From the NCBI RefSeq assembly GCF_009720835.1, contig NZ_WNKZ01000067.1:1-36616 (forward strand): a stretch of 36,616 nucleotides of DNA. The letters are read 5' to 3'. The notes beneath the pieces are model-generated. The model saw nothing but the letters and a program-made list of their open reading frames with translations, was not told where the DNA came from and made no database searches. The position numbers were made by a program, and so were the translations under genes. Positions within the stretch are counted from its first letter, which is position 1. Every line of letters starts with the position of its first letter. The DNA comes from Pseudoduganella buxea (GTDB lineage: Bacteria; Pseudomonadota; Gammaproteobacteria; Burkholderiales; Burkholderiaceae_D). Of this stretch, positions 17,628 through 26,155 are shown piece by piece.

Positions 17628-17996
17628 TTACTGGACCTGCACTTTCTCGACGTAGTATTCCGTCTCGCCGAAGCAGCTGGTCGGTACGCCCTTGTGCTGC
17701 GAATAGGTCAGGTTGACGCGCTTGCCCATGGCGGCGGAGAGCTCTTTGGCGACGGCGTCGTCGCGCACGCTGAATTCGAATTTCTCTGGAATCGCGCCGG
17801 GCATCGACGTCAGCAGGATCTCGCCTTCCCACGTCTTGCAGATCCAGCCCCGGGTGGAGAACTTCTGCAGGAAGCCGGCCCGCTCCCCTTCGGAATACGA
17901 GAAGTTCAGCGTGACCATGGCCCAGACCCACAGGACCAGGATGGCGGCCACGATCAGGCCGATGAAGGTGAGGATGAGGCGCGAGGAGCGTGTCAT
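17628..17996 (-). CDS. Small membrane-anchored conserved protein of unknown function
   Basis: A 122-residue protein with one N-terminal membrane helix (about residues 7-29) and a C-terminal soluble domain predicted to face the periplasm. The domain has NFSYSEGERAGFLQKFSTRG, WICKTWEGEI and TSCFGETEYYV. Cys53 and Cys108 could form a disulfide. I recall similar proteins in Burkholderiales carrying a misleading '6-phosphogluconate dehydrogenase' label; nothing here supports that enzyme, which is far larger and has a Rossmann fold. It stands between the REP-like hairpin and the DUF475 gene, 100 bases downstream of the latter's stop, so it may be co-transcribed. Confidence 0.8.
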   Translation of the reverse strand: MTRSSRLILTFIGLIVAAILVLWVWAMVTLNFSYSEGERAGFLQKFSTRGWICKTWEGEILLTSMPGAIPEKFEFSVRDDAVAKELSAAMGKRVNLTYSQHKGVPTSCFGETEYYVEKVQVQ

Positions 17997-18096
17997 GGGG
18001 ATGGAATGCCGGCAGTTGAAAGCCGTGATATTACTGCATCGTCCCGCCAGCAGGGGGCTTTGCCGCCCCTGCCGCCGCCATGCCTTGGGCCGATCG

Positions 18097-19134
18097 TCAT
18101 GCCGGGACGGCGCGGTGTGCCTTGCGGTACTTCAGGGACGACCACAGCGACACGGCGATGAAGGCCACGCCGGACAGGCCCGTGAACCACTCGGGAATGT
18201 GATACTTGACGCTGGCGAGCATGATGACGGCCAGGATGCCGATGGCCCAGTGGGCGCCGTGCTCCAGGTAAATGAATTCGTCCAGGGTGCCCTTGTGCAC
18301 CAGGTAGACCGTCAGCGAGCGCACGTACATGGCGCCGATGGCCAGGCCCAGCATGATGATGACGACGTCGCTGGTGATGGCGAAGGCGCCGATGACGCCG
18401 TCGAAGCTGAACGAGGCGTCCAGTACTTCCAGGTACAGGAAGCCGCCGATGCTGCCGCGCTGGACGATCTTGCCCAGGGCCGGGTCGTGTTCCTCTTCTT
18501 CCAGCAGGCTCGACAGCCAACCGACGGCCACGTAGATGGCGATGCCGACGACACCCGCGTACAGCACGGAAAAATGCTTCTCGGCCGGCACCAGCTCCAC
18601 GCAGACGAGCACGGCCAGCAGGGTCAGCAGGATAGCCAGCCCCTCGGTGCCCACCTTGCCCGCCTTTTTCTCGATCCAGCCGATCCAGTGGATGTCCTTT
18701 TCCTCGTCGAACAGGAAGTTCAGGAAGACCAGCAGCAGAAAGGCGCCGCCGAAGGCCGCCACTTCCGCGTGCACGTCCATCAGGTGGCGCGAATATTCCT
18801 GCGGTGTCGTCGTGGCCATGGTCCAGACCTGGAACAGGTCCAGCCCCGTCGCGACGGCCACGATGGCCAGCGGAAACACCAGGCGCATGCCGAACACGGC
18901 CACCAGGATACCCACCGTCAGGAACAGCTTCTGCCAGAACGGGTTCCAGTGCTTCAGCACGGAGGCGTTCACCACCGCGTTATCGAACGACAGCGACACT
19001 TCCATCACGCCCAGCACGCCGGTGATCCAGAACGCCGTCAGCGCGCCCCGGATGCCCGCCTGTTCATAGCCCCACCAGACCGCCAGCATCATCAGGATGA
19101 CGGTGACGAGAATCGAAATTCTGAAGTGTTTCAT
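18097..19134 (-). CDS. DUF475 / TerC-related integral membrane protein
   Basis: A 345-residue inner-membrane protein with about nine hydrophobic helices. The paired signatures EVSLSFDNAVVNA (near residue 45) and LEVLDASFSFDGVIGA (near residue 240) are the acidic-residue repeats of the TerC/DUF475 superfamily, in which membrane Asp and Glu residues are linked to metal-ion (Mn2+/Ca2+) handling. The acidic cytoplasmic loops SSLLEEEEHDP and FDEEKD are also typical. No ter genes accompany it. The transported ion cannot be told from sequence. Start ATG at 19134; it is divergent from the DUF212 gene. Confidence 0.88.
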   Translation of the reverse strand: MKHFRISILVTVILMMLAVWWGYEQAGIRGALTAFWITGVLGVMEVSLSFDNAVVNASVLKHWNPFWQKLFLTVGILVAVFGMRLVFPLAIVAVATGLDLFQVWTMATTTPQEYSRHLMDVHAEVAAFGGAFLLLVFLNFLFDEEKDIHWIGWIEKKAGKVGTEGLAILLTLLAVLVCVELVPAEKHFSVLYAGVVGIAIYVAVGWLSSLLEEEEHDPALGKIVQRGSIGGFLYLEVLDASFSFDGVIGAFAITSDVVIIMLGLAIGAMYVRSLTVYLVHKGTLDEFIYLEHGAHWAIGILAVIMLASVKYHIPEWFTGLSGVAFIAVSLWSSLKYRKAHRAVPA

Positions 19135-19247
19135 GCACGTTTCCCCTTATTGATCTAATCGTTTTTGTGTGAGGCGATTTTACTGGACCTGCTTTCGCGG
19201 GGGAGCCGGCTTCTGCGATAATGGAGAATTGCTATTTTGGAATAACC

Positions 19248-19670
19248 ATGGACATCGCATATCTCGTTACGCCATTGCTCACCTGGATCACCGTGGGCCC
19301 GATCAAATTCCTGATCAACAGCATCAAGGCACGGCAATGGGCGTTCAATCTGGTCGGCAACGGCGGTTTCCCGTCCAATCACAGCGCCGTCGTGTCCAGC
19401 ATGGCCACCCTGATCGCCCTGCGCGAAGGCATCGGCCATCCGGCCTTCGGCGTGGCCGTGGCGCTGTGCTTCATCGTCGTGATCGACGCCAACAGCCTGC
19501 GCCAGCATGTGGGCAAGCAGGCCGCCGCCATCAACCTGCTGGCCGAGGGCAAGCCCGTCTTCAAGGTACTGCGCGAGCGGATGGGCCATACGGTGGTGGA
19601 AATCATCGGCGGCCTGTGTACCGGCATCGCCATCGGCCACGTGGTGCACGCCGTCTTCGGTCGCGGCTGA
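19248..19670 (+). CDS. Divergent PAP2 (DUF212) membrane protein
   Basis: A 140-residue membrane protein. GNGGFPSNHSA at residues 37-47 and RMGHTVVEIIGG at 111-122 correspond to the PSxH and GHxxxE motifs of the DUF212 group, a diverged relative of acid phosphatase/vanadium haloperoxidase enzymes. Three to four hydrophobic segments are visible. Catalytic activity is unproven in the family. Start at 19248 follows the hydrophobic N-terminus MDIAYLVTPLLTWI; a further in-frame ATG nine codons upstream is less likely. Apparently a single-gene unit. Confidence 0.88.
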   Translation: MDIAYLVTPLLTWITVGPIKFLINSIKARQWAFNLVGNGGFPSNHSAVVSSMATLIALREGIGHPAFGVAVALCFIVVIDANSLRQHVGKQAAAINLLAEGKPVFKVLRERMGHTVVEIIGGLCTGIAIGHVVHAVFGRG

Positions 19671-19712
19671 GCCGGCCGGTTTCCCGCCGGGGCGGCGTCC
19701 GCTGCCCCGCGT

Positions 19713-19748
19713 AACCCCGGCGCAATCCCACTGCCGGGTTCCCGTTTT
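19713..19748 (+). terminator. Weak candidate terminator after the DUF212 gene
   Basis: AACCCCGGC pairs with GCCGGGTT with one bulged C and an 11-base loop; CCCGTTTTGC follows. The T run is short and offset, so termination is uncertain. The rest of the 295 bases up to the efflux operon (19671-19965) holds the promoter and palindrome listed separately and no gene. Confidence 0.3.
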
Positions 19749-19810
19749 GCAGTCTGTCGGCGTTTTTCCGCAGTCCAGCCACAAATTCCCGCGTTTCGGC
19801 ATTCCATGAA

Positions 19811-19839
19811 TTGACCTCGGGGCAGGGCTCGGGGATACT
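19811..19839 (+). promoter_or_regulatory. Sigma-70 promoter of the RND efflux operon
   Basis: TTGACC (19811-19816) and GATACT (19834-19839) are separated by exactly 17 bases, each one or two bases off consensus. The start point is expected near 19846, giving a leader of about 120 bases before the adaptor ATG at 19966. Confidence 0.7.
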
Positions 19840-19846
19840 CTTCGGC

Positions 19847-19862
19847 TGTTATCCTGATAACA
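19847..19862. promoter_or_regulatory. Palindromic operator candidate at the efflux promoter start point
   Basis: TGTTATCCTGATAACA: two perfect 7-base arms around a CT spacer, beginning about one base after the predicted transcription start. Size and placement fit a dimeric repressor (TetR- or MarR-like) that would block initiation. No such regulator gene is in the window. Confidence 0.55.
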
Positions 19863-19965
19863 CAATTATCGGTTCCGCATCTCACTGCAGAGATCGCGCG
19901 GCAGCGTTTCCATAATAAAAGCAGGCTTTCGTCTGAAGCAGTCCAAAACCTCTCGGAGATTCTCT

Positions 19966-21141
19966 ATGTTGCGAAATACCCTAGTAGCTCTCGCCATCGC
20001 CTCGGCGCTCGTCGCCTGCGGCAAGCCGGCACCCGATGGCGACAAGGCGGCCGACGGCACGCCCGCCGCGGGCGCGAAGGGGGCCGACAAGAAGCAGCCA
20101 AGGCTGCTGGTGTCGGCAGAGGATCTGTTGACCGTGCAAAGCAATGCGCTGGCTGCCGGTCCCGTCATCACGGGCTCGATCCAGCCCGAGCGCAAAGCCG
20201 ACCTGCGCGCCGAAGTGGGCGCTGTCGTGCTGCAGGTGCTGAAGGAAAACGGCGAAGCCGTGCGCAAGGGCGACTTGCTGGTGCGGCTGGACGAAACGTC
20301 GATCCGCGACAGCCTCACGTCGGCCGAGGAAGCGGTGCGTTCGGCGCGCCAGGTGCTGGACCAGGCCGAACGCATGCTGGAGCGCAACAAGACCTTGCGC
20401 ACGTCCGGCATGACGTCGATGCAGGCGCTGGAGGACGCGGAAGTGCGCCGCAACAGCGCGCAAAGCGAAGTGGTGGCGGCCAAGGCGCGCCTGGCGCAGG
20501 CCCGCCAGCAGCTCTCGCGCACGAATGTGCGGGCCCCGTTCGACGGCATCGTGTCCGAGCGCAAGGTATCGAACGGTGACACGGCCCAGATCGGCAAGGA
20601 ACTGATCAAGGTGATCGATCCGTCCAGCATGCGCTTCGAAGGCATGGTGTCGGCCGACAAGATCGGCGTCGTCAAGGTGGGCCAGCCCGTGCTGTTCCGC
20701 GTGAACGGCTATCCGGGCCAGAATTTCCAGGGCAAGGTCAAGCGGGTCGACCCGGCCGCCAATCCCGTCACGCGCCAGGTCGAAGTGCTGGTCGAGTTCG
20801 CCGACAAGCTGCAGCCCCGCGTGGCCGGCCTGTACGCGGAAGGGCGGGTCGAGACGGAAACGGCCGATTCGCTGATGCTGCCGGCGTCGGCCCTGGTGCA
20901 GGCGGGCGACACCAGCTACGCGTGGAAGATCAAGGGCGACAAGCTGGCCAAGGTCAACCTGGCCATCGGTACGCGCGACGAGCGCACGGGTCAGTGGCAG
21001 GTCAAGTCCGGCCTCGTGGCGGGCGACCAGGTACTGCGCGCGCCGGGCCCGACCGTGCATGACGGCCAGCCGGTGCAGCTGGCCACGCCGAAGAACGTCG
21101 CCTCGGCGGCCCAGCCGGCCACGGCCAGCAAAGGAAACTGA
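19966..21141 (+). CDS. RND efflux periplasmic adaptor lipoprotein (MexA/AcrA type)
   Basis: A 391-residue membrane-fusion protein linking the inner-membrane pump to an outer-membrane channel. The signal peptide ends in the lipobox LVAC with Cys18, so it is lipid-anchored in the periplasm. A low-complexity Ala/Gly/Lys/Asp linker leads to the lipoyl half-motifs (ADLRAEVGAVVLQVLKENGE and LSRTNVRAPFDGIVSERKV) around a helical hairpin at about 105-180. Beta-barrel and membrane-proximal domains follow. A GGAG-type site precedes the ATG. The pump gene starts one base after its stop codon, so the two form an operon. The cargo is not evident. Confidence 0.94.
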   Translation: MLRNTLVALAIASALVACGKPAPDGDKAADGTPAAGAKGADKKQPRLLVSAEDLLTVQSNALAAGPVITGSIQPERKADLRAEVGAVVLQVLKENGEAVRKGDLLVRLDETSIRDSLTSAEEAVRSARQVLDQAERMLERNKTLRTSGMTSMQALEDAEVRRNSAQSEVVAAKARLAQARQQLSRTNVRAPFDGIVSERKVSNGDTAQIGKELIKVIDPSSMRFEGMVSADKIGVVKVGQPVLFRVNGYPGQNFQGKVKRVDPAANPVTRQVEVLVEFADKLQPRVAGLYAEGRVETETADSLMLPASALVQAGDTSYAWKIKGDKLAKVNLAIGTRDERTGQWQVKSGLVAGDQVLRAPGPTVHDGQPVQLATPKNVASAAQPATASKGN

Positions 21142-21142
21142 T

Positions 21143-24100
21143 ATGTTCCTGTCCGACTTCAGCGTCAAGAAGCCCATCGCGACGATCGTGCTGATCGTCG
21201 CGATGATGTGCCTGGGTCTGATGGCCCTGAAAAAACTGCGCGTCAACCAGAACCCGGACGTCGAGGTGCCCTTCATCGTCGTGTCGATCCCGTATCCGGG
21301 CGCGTCGCCGGAAACGGTGGAGCGCGAAGTGGTGAACCGCATCGAGAAGTCGCTGCAGAGCATCACGGGCGTGACCGAGACCAACAGCACGGCCTCGGAA
21401 GGCTCGGCCACGATCTTCATGAAATTCACCTTCAGCAAGGATCTGATCGAAGCGTCCGACGAGATCCGCAACGCCATCGCATCGGTACGCTACAAGCTGC
21501 CGCTGGAAATGCGCGAGCCCGTTCTGCAACGCATCGACACGGCGGCCCAGCCCGTCATGCAGCTGTCGCTGTCGTCCACCAAGCAGAGCCATGCAGCCAT
21601 CTCGCGCCTGGCCGAGGACGAACTGGCCGACAAATTCCGCGGCATCGACGGCGTGGCCGCCGTCAATGTCGACGGCGCGCTGCGGCGCGAGCTGTCCGTG
21701 CTGCTGAAGGCGGAAAAGCTGCGCGAGTACAATGTCTCCGTCAGCGACGTCACCAACGCGCTGCGCATGCAGAACACCAATGCGCCCGTCGGCAAGCTGC
21801 GCGGCAGCCTGGAAGAGAAGAGCATCCGCCTGGTCGGCCGCATCGAACGCCCCGAGGACTTCCAGCAGGTGGTGGTCAAGCGCAATGGCGACGAACTGGT
21901 GCGCCTGGCCCAGGTGGCCACGATCGAGGACGGCTTCGCCGAAGTGAACGGCCTGTCGATGCGCTCGAACCAGCCCAACGTGGGCATTTCCATCATCCGT
22001 TCGCGCGACGCGTCGACGGTGGCGCTGTCGAAGAAGGTGCACGAGGAAGTCAAGGCGATCCAGAAGACGCTGCCGGCCGGCACCACCCTGGATGTCACGG
22101 AAGACGGCGGCGAGGATGCCCAGGACAGCCTGAACAACGTCATCGAAGCACTCGTACTGGGCGGCGGCCTGACCATCTTCGTCGTCTACGTCTTCCTGAA
22201 CTCGTGGCGCTCGACCCTCATCACGGCGCTGTCGCTGCCCACCTCCGTCATCGCCGCCTTTATCGGCGTGTGGCTGTGCGGCTTCACCCTGAACTTCATG
22301 ACCTTGCTGGGCCTGTCGCTGGCCATCGGCGTGCTGATCGACGATGCCATCGTCGTGCGTGAAAACATTGTGCGCCACATGCAGATGGGATTCGACCGCC
22401 GCACGGCGGCCCTGAACGGCACCGCCGAGATCGGCATGGCCGTGGCCGCGACGACCTTCTCCATCATGGCCGTGTTCATTCCCGTGGCCTTCATGCCCGG
22501 CATCACGGGCGAATGGTTCCGGCCGTTCGCCTTGACCGTCACGTGCTCGGTGGCCGTGTCGCTGTTCATCTCGTTCACCCTCGACCCCATGCTGTCGGCC
22601 TTCTGGGGCGACCCGCCGGGCCACCATGATGCGCCGCGCAAGGGCATCGAGAAATACTTCCAGCGCTTTAATGTGTGGTTCGACCACCAGGCCGACCGCT
22701 ACGGCAACGTCATCGCCTGGGCCCTGCACCACCGCCGGTGGATGGCCGTCATCGCCGTGGCCACCTTCATCGCCGCCATCGGCCTGCAGGTGAAGTTCGG
22801 CGGCGCCAGCTTCGTGCCGTCGACCGACTTCGGCACCATCGCCATCGACGTGCGCACGCCGTCGTCGAGCAGCCTGGAATACTCGCGCCTGAAAGTGCAG
22901 AAGGCGGCCGAAATGGCCCACCAGCTGCCGGAAATCAAGGAAACCAATGCCTACGTCAACCTGACGGGCGGGCGCGTGTACGTCAAGATCGGCAAGAAGC
23001 ACGAGCGCAAGCGGGGCGCGCTGGAAGTGGCGCAGGACCTGCGCGGCAAGCTGGCCCAGCTGGTCGGCGCCGAGTACACGGTGCTGGACGACCTGGCCAA
23101 CGGCGACCGCAAGCCCGTGCAGATCGAATTCACGGGCACGGACACGCGCAAGCTGATGGATATCACCAACCGCTTCATGGACGAACTGAAGAAGGTGCCG
23201 GGCGCCGTCGATGTCAGCCTGTCCGAGCAGGACCCGAAGGACGAGCTGCAGATCGAACTGAACCGCGGTCTGGCCAACTCGATGGGCATTGCCGCCGGCG
23301 ACGCCGCCTCGGCGCTGCGGGTGGCTTTTGCCGGCATCGAAGTGGGCGACTGGGTCGATCCGACGGGCGAATCACGCGACGTGGCCGTGCGCCTGGCGCC
23401 GGAAGACCGCACCAGCGCGGAAAACATCGAACGCCTGCCGATCGCCGTGACGGGCACCAACCAGATGGTGCCGCTGGACCAGATCGCCACGATCACGATG
23501 GGCAAGGGCCCGGCCAAGATCCGCCACAAGGACGGCAACCGCGTCATTTCCGTCTCCGCCAACGTGCAGGGCCGCTCGCCCGGCGAAGTGACGGCCGACG
23601 CCATGAAGCTGGCCAAGGCGATGGACTTCCCGCCCGGCTACGGACTGGCGCTGGGCGGCTCGGGCAAGGACATGCAGGAAGTGTTCACCGAGATGGCCAT
23701 CGCGCTGGTGGCCGGTATCGGCCTGATGTACCTGATCCTCGTCATGCAGTTCGGCTCGTTCACTGCGCCCGGTGCCGTGATGCTGTCGCTGCCCCTGTCG
23801 CTGATCGGCGTCGTCATCGCGCTGCTGCTGACCAACAGCACGATCAACCTGATGAGCCTGATCGGGGTCATCATGCTGATGGGCCTGGTGGCAAAGAACG
23901 CCATCCTGCTGCTGGACGCGGCGCGCAAGCGCGAGGAGGAGGGCTACGGCCGTGAGGATGCGCTGATGTATGCGGGCCGCATGCGCCTGCGTCCCATCCT
24001 GATGACGACGTTCGCGCTGATCGCCGGCATGCTGCCGGTGGCCATCGGCCATGGCGAGGGCGGCGAGTTCTACCGGCCGCTGGCGATCGCCATCATCGGC

Positions 24101-24364
24101 GGCACGATCACGTCGACCCTGCTGACCTTGCTGATGGTGCCGACCTTCTACGACAGCATCGAGATCACCCGCGATCGCATGTTTGCCAAGTTCAACCGCC
24201 GCGCCGAGCGGTGGAACGTGGCGGTGGCGAGCTTGCTGACGGCCATCGAAGTGATCCTGGCGCTGACCTTGATCCGCCTCGTCTACCGACTCGTCAATGC
24301 CGGCGTACGCAAGGTGACGGGACGCGGCAAGAAGGTCGAGGCGCCGCTGGCGAAGGCTGCCTGA
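21143..24364 (+). CDS. RND efflux pump, HAE1 family
   Basis: Inner-membrane proton/drug antiporter of 1073 residues, the usual size, with twelve expected membrane helices and two large periplasmic loops. It opens with the family start MFLSDFSVKKPIATIVLIVA. The proton-relay acidic pair is Asp400-Asp401 in GVLIDDAIVVREN, and the second half has the matching MGLVAKNAILLLDAARK with Lys and Asn. Start at 21143 is fixed by homology and by the adaptor stop one base before. No outer-membrane factor (TolC/OprM) follows, so a channel from elsewhere must be borrowed. A strong terminator closes the operon. Confidence 0.95.
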   Translation: MFLSDFSVKKPIATIVLIVAMMCLGLMALKKLRVNQNPDVEVPFIVVSIPYPGASPETVEREVVNRIEKSLQSITGVTETNSTASEGSATIFMKFTFSKDLIEASDEIRNAIASVRYKLPLEMREPVLQRIDTAAQPVMQLSLSSTKQSHAAISRLAEDELADKFRGIDGVAAVNVDGALRRELSVLLKAEKLREYNVSVSDVTNALRMQNTNAPVGKLRGSLEEKSIRLVGRIERPEDFQQVVVKRNGDELVRLAQVATIEDGFAEVNGLSMRSNQPNVGISIIRSRDASTVALSKKVHEEVKAIQKTLPAGTTLDVTEDGGEDAQDSLNNVIEALVLGGGLTIFVVYVFLNSWRSTLITALSLPTSVIAAFIGVWLCGFTLNFMTLLGLSLAIGVLIDDAIVVRENIVRHMQMGFDRRTAALNGTAEIGMAVAATTFSIMAVFIPVAFMPGITGEWFRPFALTVTCSVAVSLFISFTLDPMLSAFWGDPPGHHDAPRKGIEKYFQRFNVWFDHQADRYGNVIAWALHHRRWMAVIAVATFIAAIGLQVKFGGASFVPSTDFGTIAIDVRTPSSSSLEYSRLKVQKAAEMAHQLPEIKETNAYVNLTGGRVYVKIGKKHERKRGALEVAQDLRGKLAQLVGAEYTVLDDLANGDRKPVQIEFTGTDTRKLMDITNRFMDELKKVPGAVDVSLSEQDPKDELQIELNRGLANSMGIAAGDAASALRVAFAGIEVGDWVDPTGESRDVAVRLAPEDRTSAENIERLPIAVTGTNQMVPLDQIATITMGKGPAKIRHKDGNRVISVSANVQGRSPGEVTADAMKLAKAMDFPPGYGLALGGSGKDMQEVFTEMAIALVAGIGLMYLILVMQFGSFTAPGAVMLSLPLSLIGVVIALLLTNSTINLMSLIGVIMLMGLVAKNAILLLDAARKREEEGYGREDALMYAGRMRLRPILMTTFALIAGMLPVAIGHGEGGEFYRPLAIAIIGGTITSTLLTLLMVPTFYDSIEITRDRMFAKFNRRAERWNVAVASLLTAIEVILALTLIRLVYRLVNAGVRKVTGRGKKVEAPLAKAA

Positions 24365-24390
24365 CGGAAATTACGACCGTGGATTGTTCG

Positions 24391-24417
24391 AAAAGGGCCG
24401 CTCGATGCGGCCCTTTT
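24391..24417 (+). terminator. Intrinsic terminator of the efflux operon
   Basis: AAAAGGGCCGC, loop TCGAT, GCGGCCCTTTT: an 11-bp perfect stem whose 3' arm ends in four T, 26 bases after the pump stop codon. It isolates the efflux operon from the FadL-type gene. Confidence 0.88.
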
Positions 24418-24610
24418 CTGTTGCAATCCGCCTGTTTGACTGGCGATTCGCTAGCGTTGTTGACGTGTGACATGTTGCCATGCACAAATAGCACACTCGT
24501 ATCAAAAACATCAAAGCTGTAGTATGCTCGCGGCTCGTGGCCCATCATCCCGCCCGCCGGCAAGGGCTGCCTTATTGAAACAGCAATAACTATAGATAGT
24601 GAGACTTTAA

Positions 24611-26026
24611 GTGACCCCAAAATACCTGACCCTGATCATTGCCGCGGCGCTGTCCGCCGTGTCCGTTTCCGCCACCGCCTCCGGCTACCGTTTCGGTTCC
24701 CAGAGCGTGTCGTCGCAAGGCACGGCCGAAGCGAACGGCGCCGAAGCGAACGATGCCTCGACCGTGTTCGCCAATCCGGCCGGCATGGCGCGCCTGGACG
24801 GCAAGCAAATCATGGGCGGCGTGACCGCCGTCGTGCCGCACTCGACCTTCAATGACGAAGGCTCGACCCGCTTCACGCGCACCAGCACGGGCGGCCTGAC
24901 GTCGCAGGACGACTATGTGCCGAAGGCGGTGGCGGCACCGTCGCTGTACTACACGCAGAAACTGAACGACCAGTGGACGGCCGGCTTCGGTATGTTCGTG
25001 CCTTACGGCACCAACCTGAGCTATGACTGGAACTGGTCCGGCCGCTACGCGCTGACCAATATCAAGCTCACCTCGATCAACCTGAACCCGTCGATCGCCT
25101 TCAAGCCGAACGAGCACCATTCCTTCGGCCTGGGCCTGAACGCCGAGTTCATGAAAGCCAGCCTGGGCCAGGGCGTGGACGTGCCCGGTTCCGTGGCAGC
25201 GGCCCAGGCCGCCGGCACCAGCGGCGCCATCCTGCGCCAGATCGTTGCCGCCGGCGGCAACCCGGCCGCACTGGCATCGGTGCGCGACGGCCACGCCAGC
25301 GTGGAAGGCAAGGACTGGGGCTACGGCATCAACCTGGGCTATATGTACATGCCGACGGAAAGCACCCGCTTCGGTATCGCCTACCGTTCGTCGATCAAGC
25401 ACGAGCTGCGTGGCGGCGCGATCTGGGACTTCTCGAAAGTCACCACAGATGCCAAGGTCAATGCCGTGTTGCAGGCCGCTTCGCACCACGTCAACTCGGC
25501 CGCGCTGGTCGAGCTGCGCACGCCGGAAACCGTGTCCGTCAACGGCTTCCACCAGTTCGACGACAAATGGGCCGGCATGTTCGACGTGACCTTGACCAAG
25601 AACTCGCGCATGCAGAACATCGACATCCAGTTCCTGGGCACGGAGTCCGGCGACGAAGTGATCCGCCAGCAATGGAAGAACACCGTGCGCGTGGCCCTGG
25701 GCGCGAACTACAAGATGAACGAGAAGGTGCTGCTGCGCGCCGGTATCGCCCATGACGACGCGCCGATCGAAAGCGAGGCACTGCGTCACGCCGCGCTGCC
25801 GGACGCCGACCGCCTCCAGCTGTCCTTCGGCGCCAACTGGAAGGTCACGCCGAATTCGTCCGTGGACCTGGCCTACAGCTACCTGGACTTCAAGAACGCC
25901 CGCGGCAGCTACACCAACCAGTGCCGCCCGGGCCTGTTGACCTGCACGGGTAACGGCGAAACGACGCGCGGCACGTGGGCCACCCACCTGCAACTGGTCG
26001 GCCTGTCGTACAACTACAAGTTCTGA
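24611..26026 (+). CDS. FadL/OmpP1-type outer-membrane channel
   Basis: A 471-residue outer-membrane beta-barrel for uptake of hydrophobic compounds such as long-chain fatty acids. The start is GTG at 24611, because an in-frame TAA lies directly before it and the signal peptide follows at once; cleavage is expected after Ala23 (ATA-SG). The mature N-terminus has the plug signature with NPAGM at residues 55-59 (ASTVFANPAGMARL). The barrel ends in YNYKF, an aromatic C-terminus as needed by the BAM complex. A Cys pair near the end (CRPGLLTC) may form a disulfide in a surface loop. The substrate is unknown. It is a separate unit after the efflux terminator. Confidence 0.94.
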   Translation: MTPKYLTLIIAAALSAVSVSATASGYRFGSQSVSSQGTAEANGAEANDASTVFANPAGMARLDGKQIMGGVTAVVPHSTFNDEGSTRFTRTSTGGLTSQDDYVPKAVAAPSLYYTQKLNDQWTAGFGMFVPYGTNLSYDWNWSGRYALTNIKLTSINLNPSIAFKPNEHHSFGLGLNAEFMKASLGQGVDVPGSVAAAQAAGTSGAILRQIVAAGGNPAALASVRDGHASVEGKDWGYGINLGYMYMPTESTRFGIAYRSSIKHELRGGAIWDFSKVTTDAKVNAVLQAASHHVNSAALVELRTPETVSVNGFHQFDDKWAGMFDVTLTKNSRMQNIDIQFLGTESGDEVIRQQWKNTVRVALGANYKMNEKVLLRAGIAHDDAPIESEALRHAALPDADRLQLSFGANWKVTPNSSVDLAYSYLDFKNARGSYTNQCRPGLLTCTGNGETTRGTWATHLQLVGLSYNYKF

Positions 26027-26063
26027 TCGCAGCCGATTGCCGCCCGCGGGCGGCAGGCACGTG

Positions 26064-26101
26064 AAAAAACCGGCGCTTCGTGAGAGGCGCCGGTTTTTTT
26101 T
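26064..26101. terminator. Bidirectional intrinsic terminator
   Basis: AAAAAACCGGCGC, a 10-base loop, then GCGCCGG and eight T. The A run on one side and T run on the other let it work for the FadL-type gene and for the convergent lipoprotein gene. Confidence 0.9.
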
Positions 26102-26155
26102 ACGACTGTTTTATTGCAGTGCAGCAAGCGGCAGCCTGGCTGCCGCCCAGCCCAC

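Noticed and set aside
18045..18090. G/C-rich hairpin downstream of the DUF475 gene
   Set aside because: GCAGGGG can pair with CCCCTGC, but a bulge and the absence of a T run make it a poor terminator.
24421..24610. Possible sigma-70 promoter for the FadL-type gene
   Set aside because: TAGTAT at 24520 has no acceptable -35 hexamer at a usable distance, and TTGACG at 24460 lacks a -10; neither is strong enough to report as a site.
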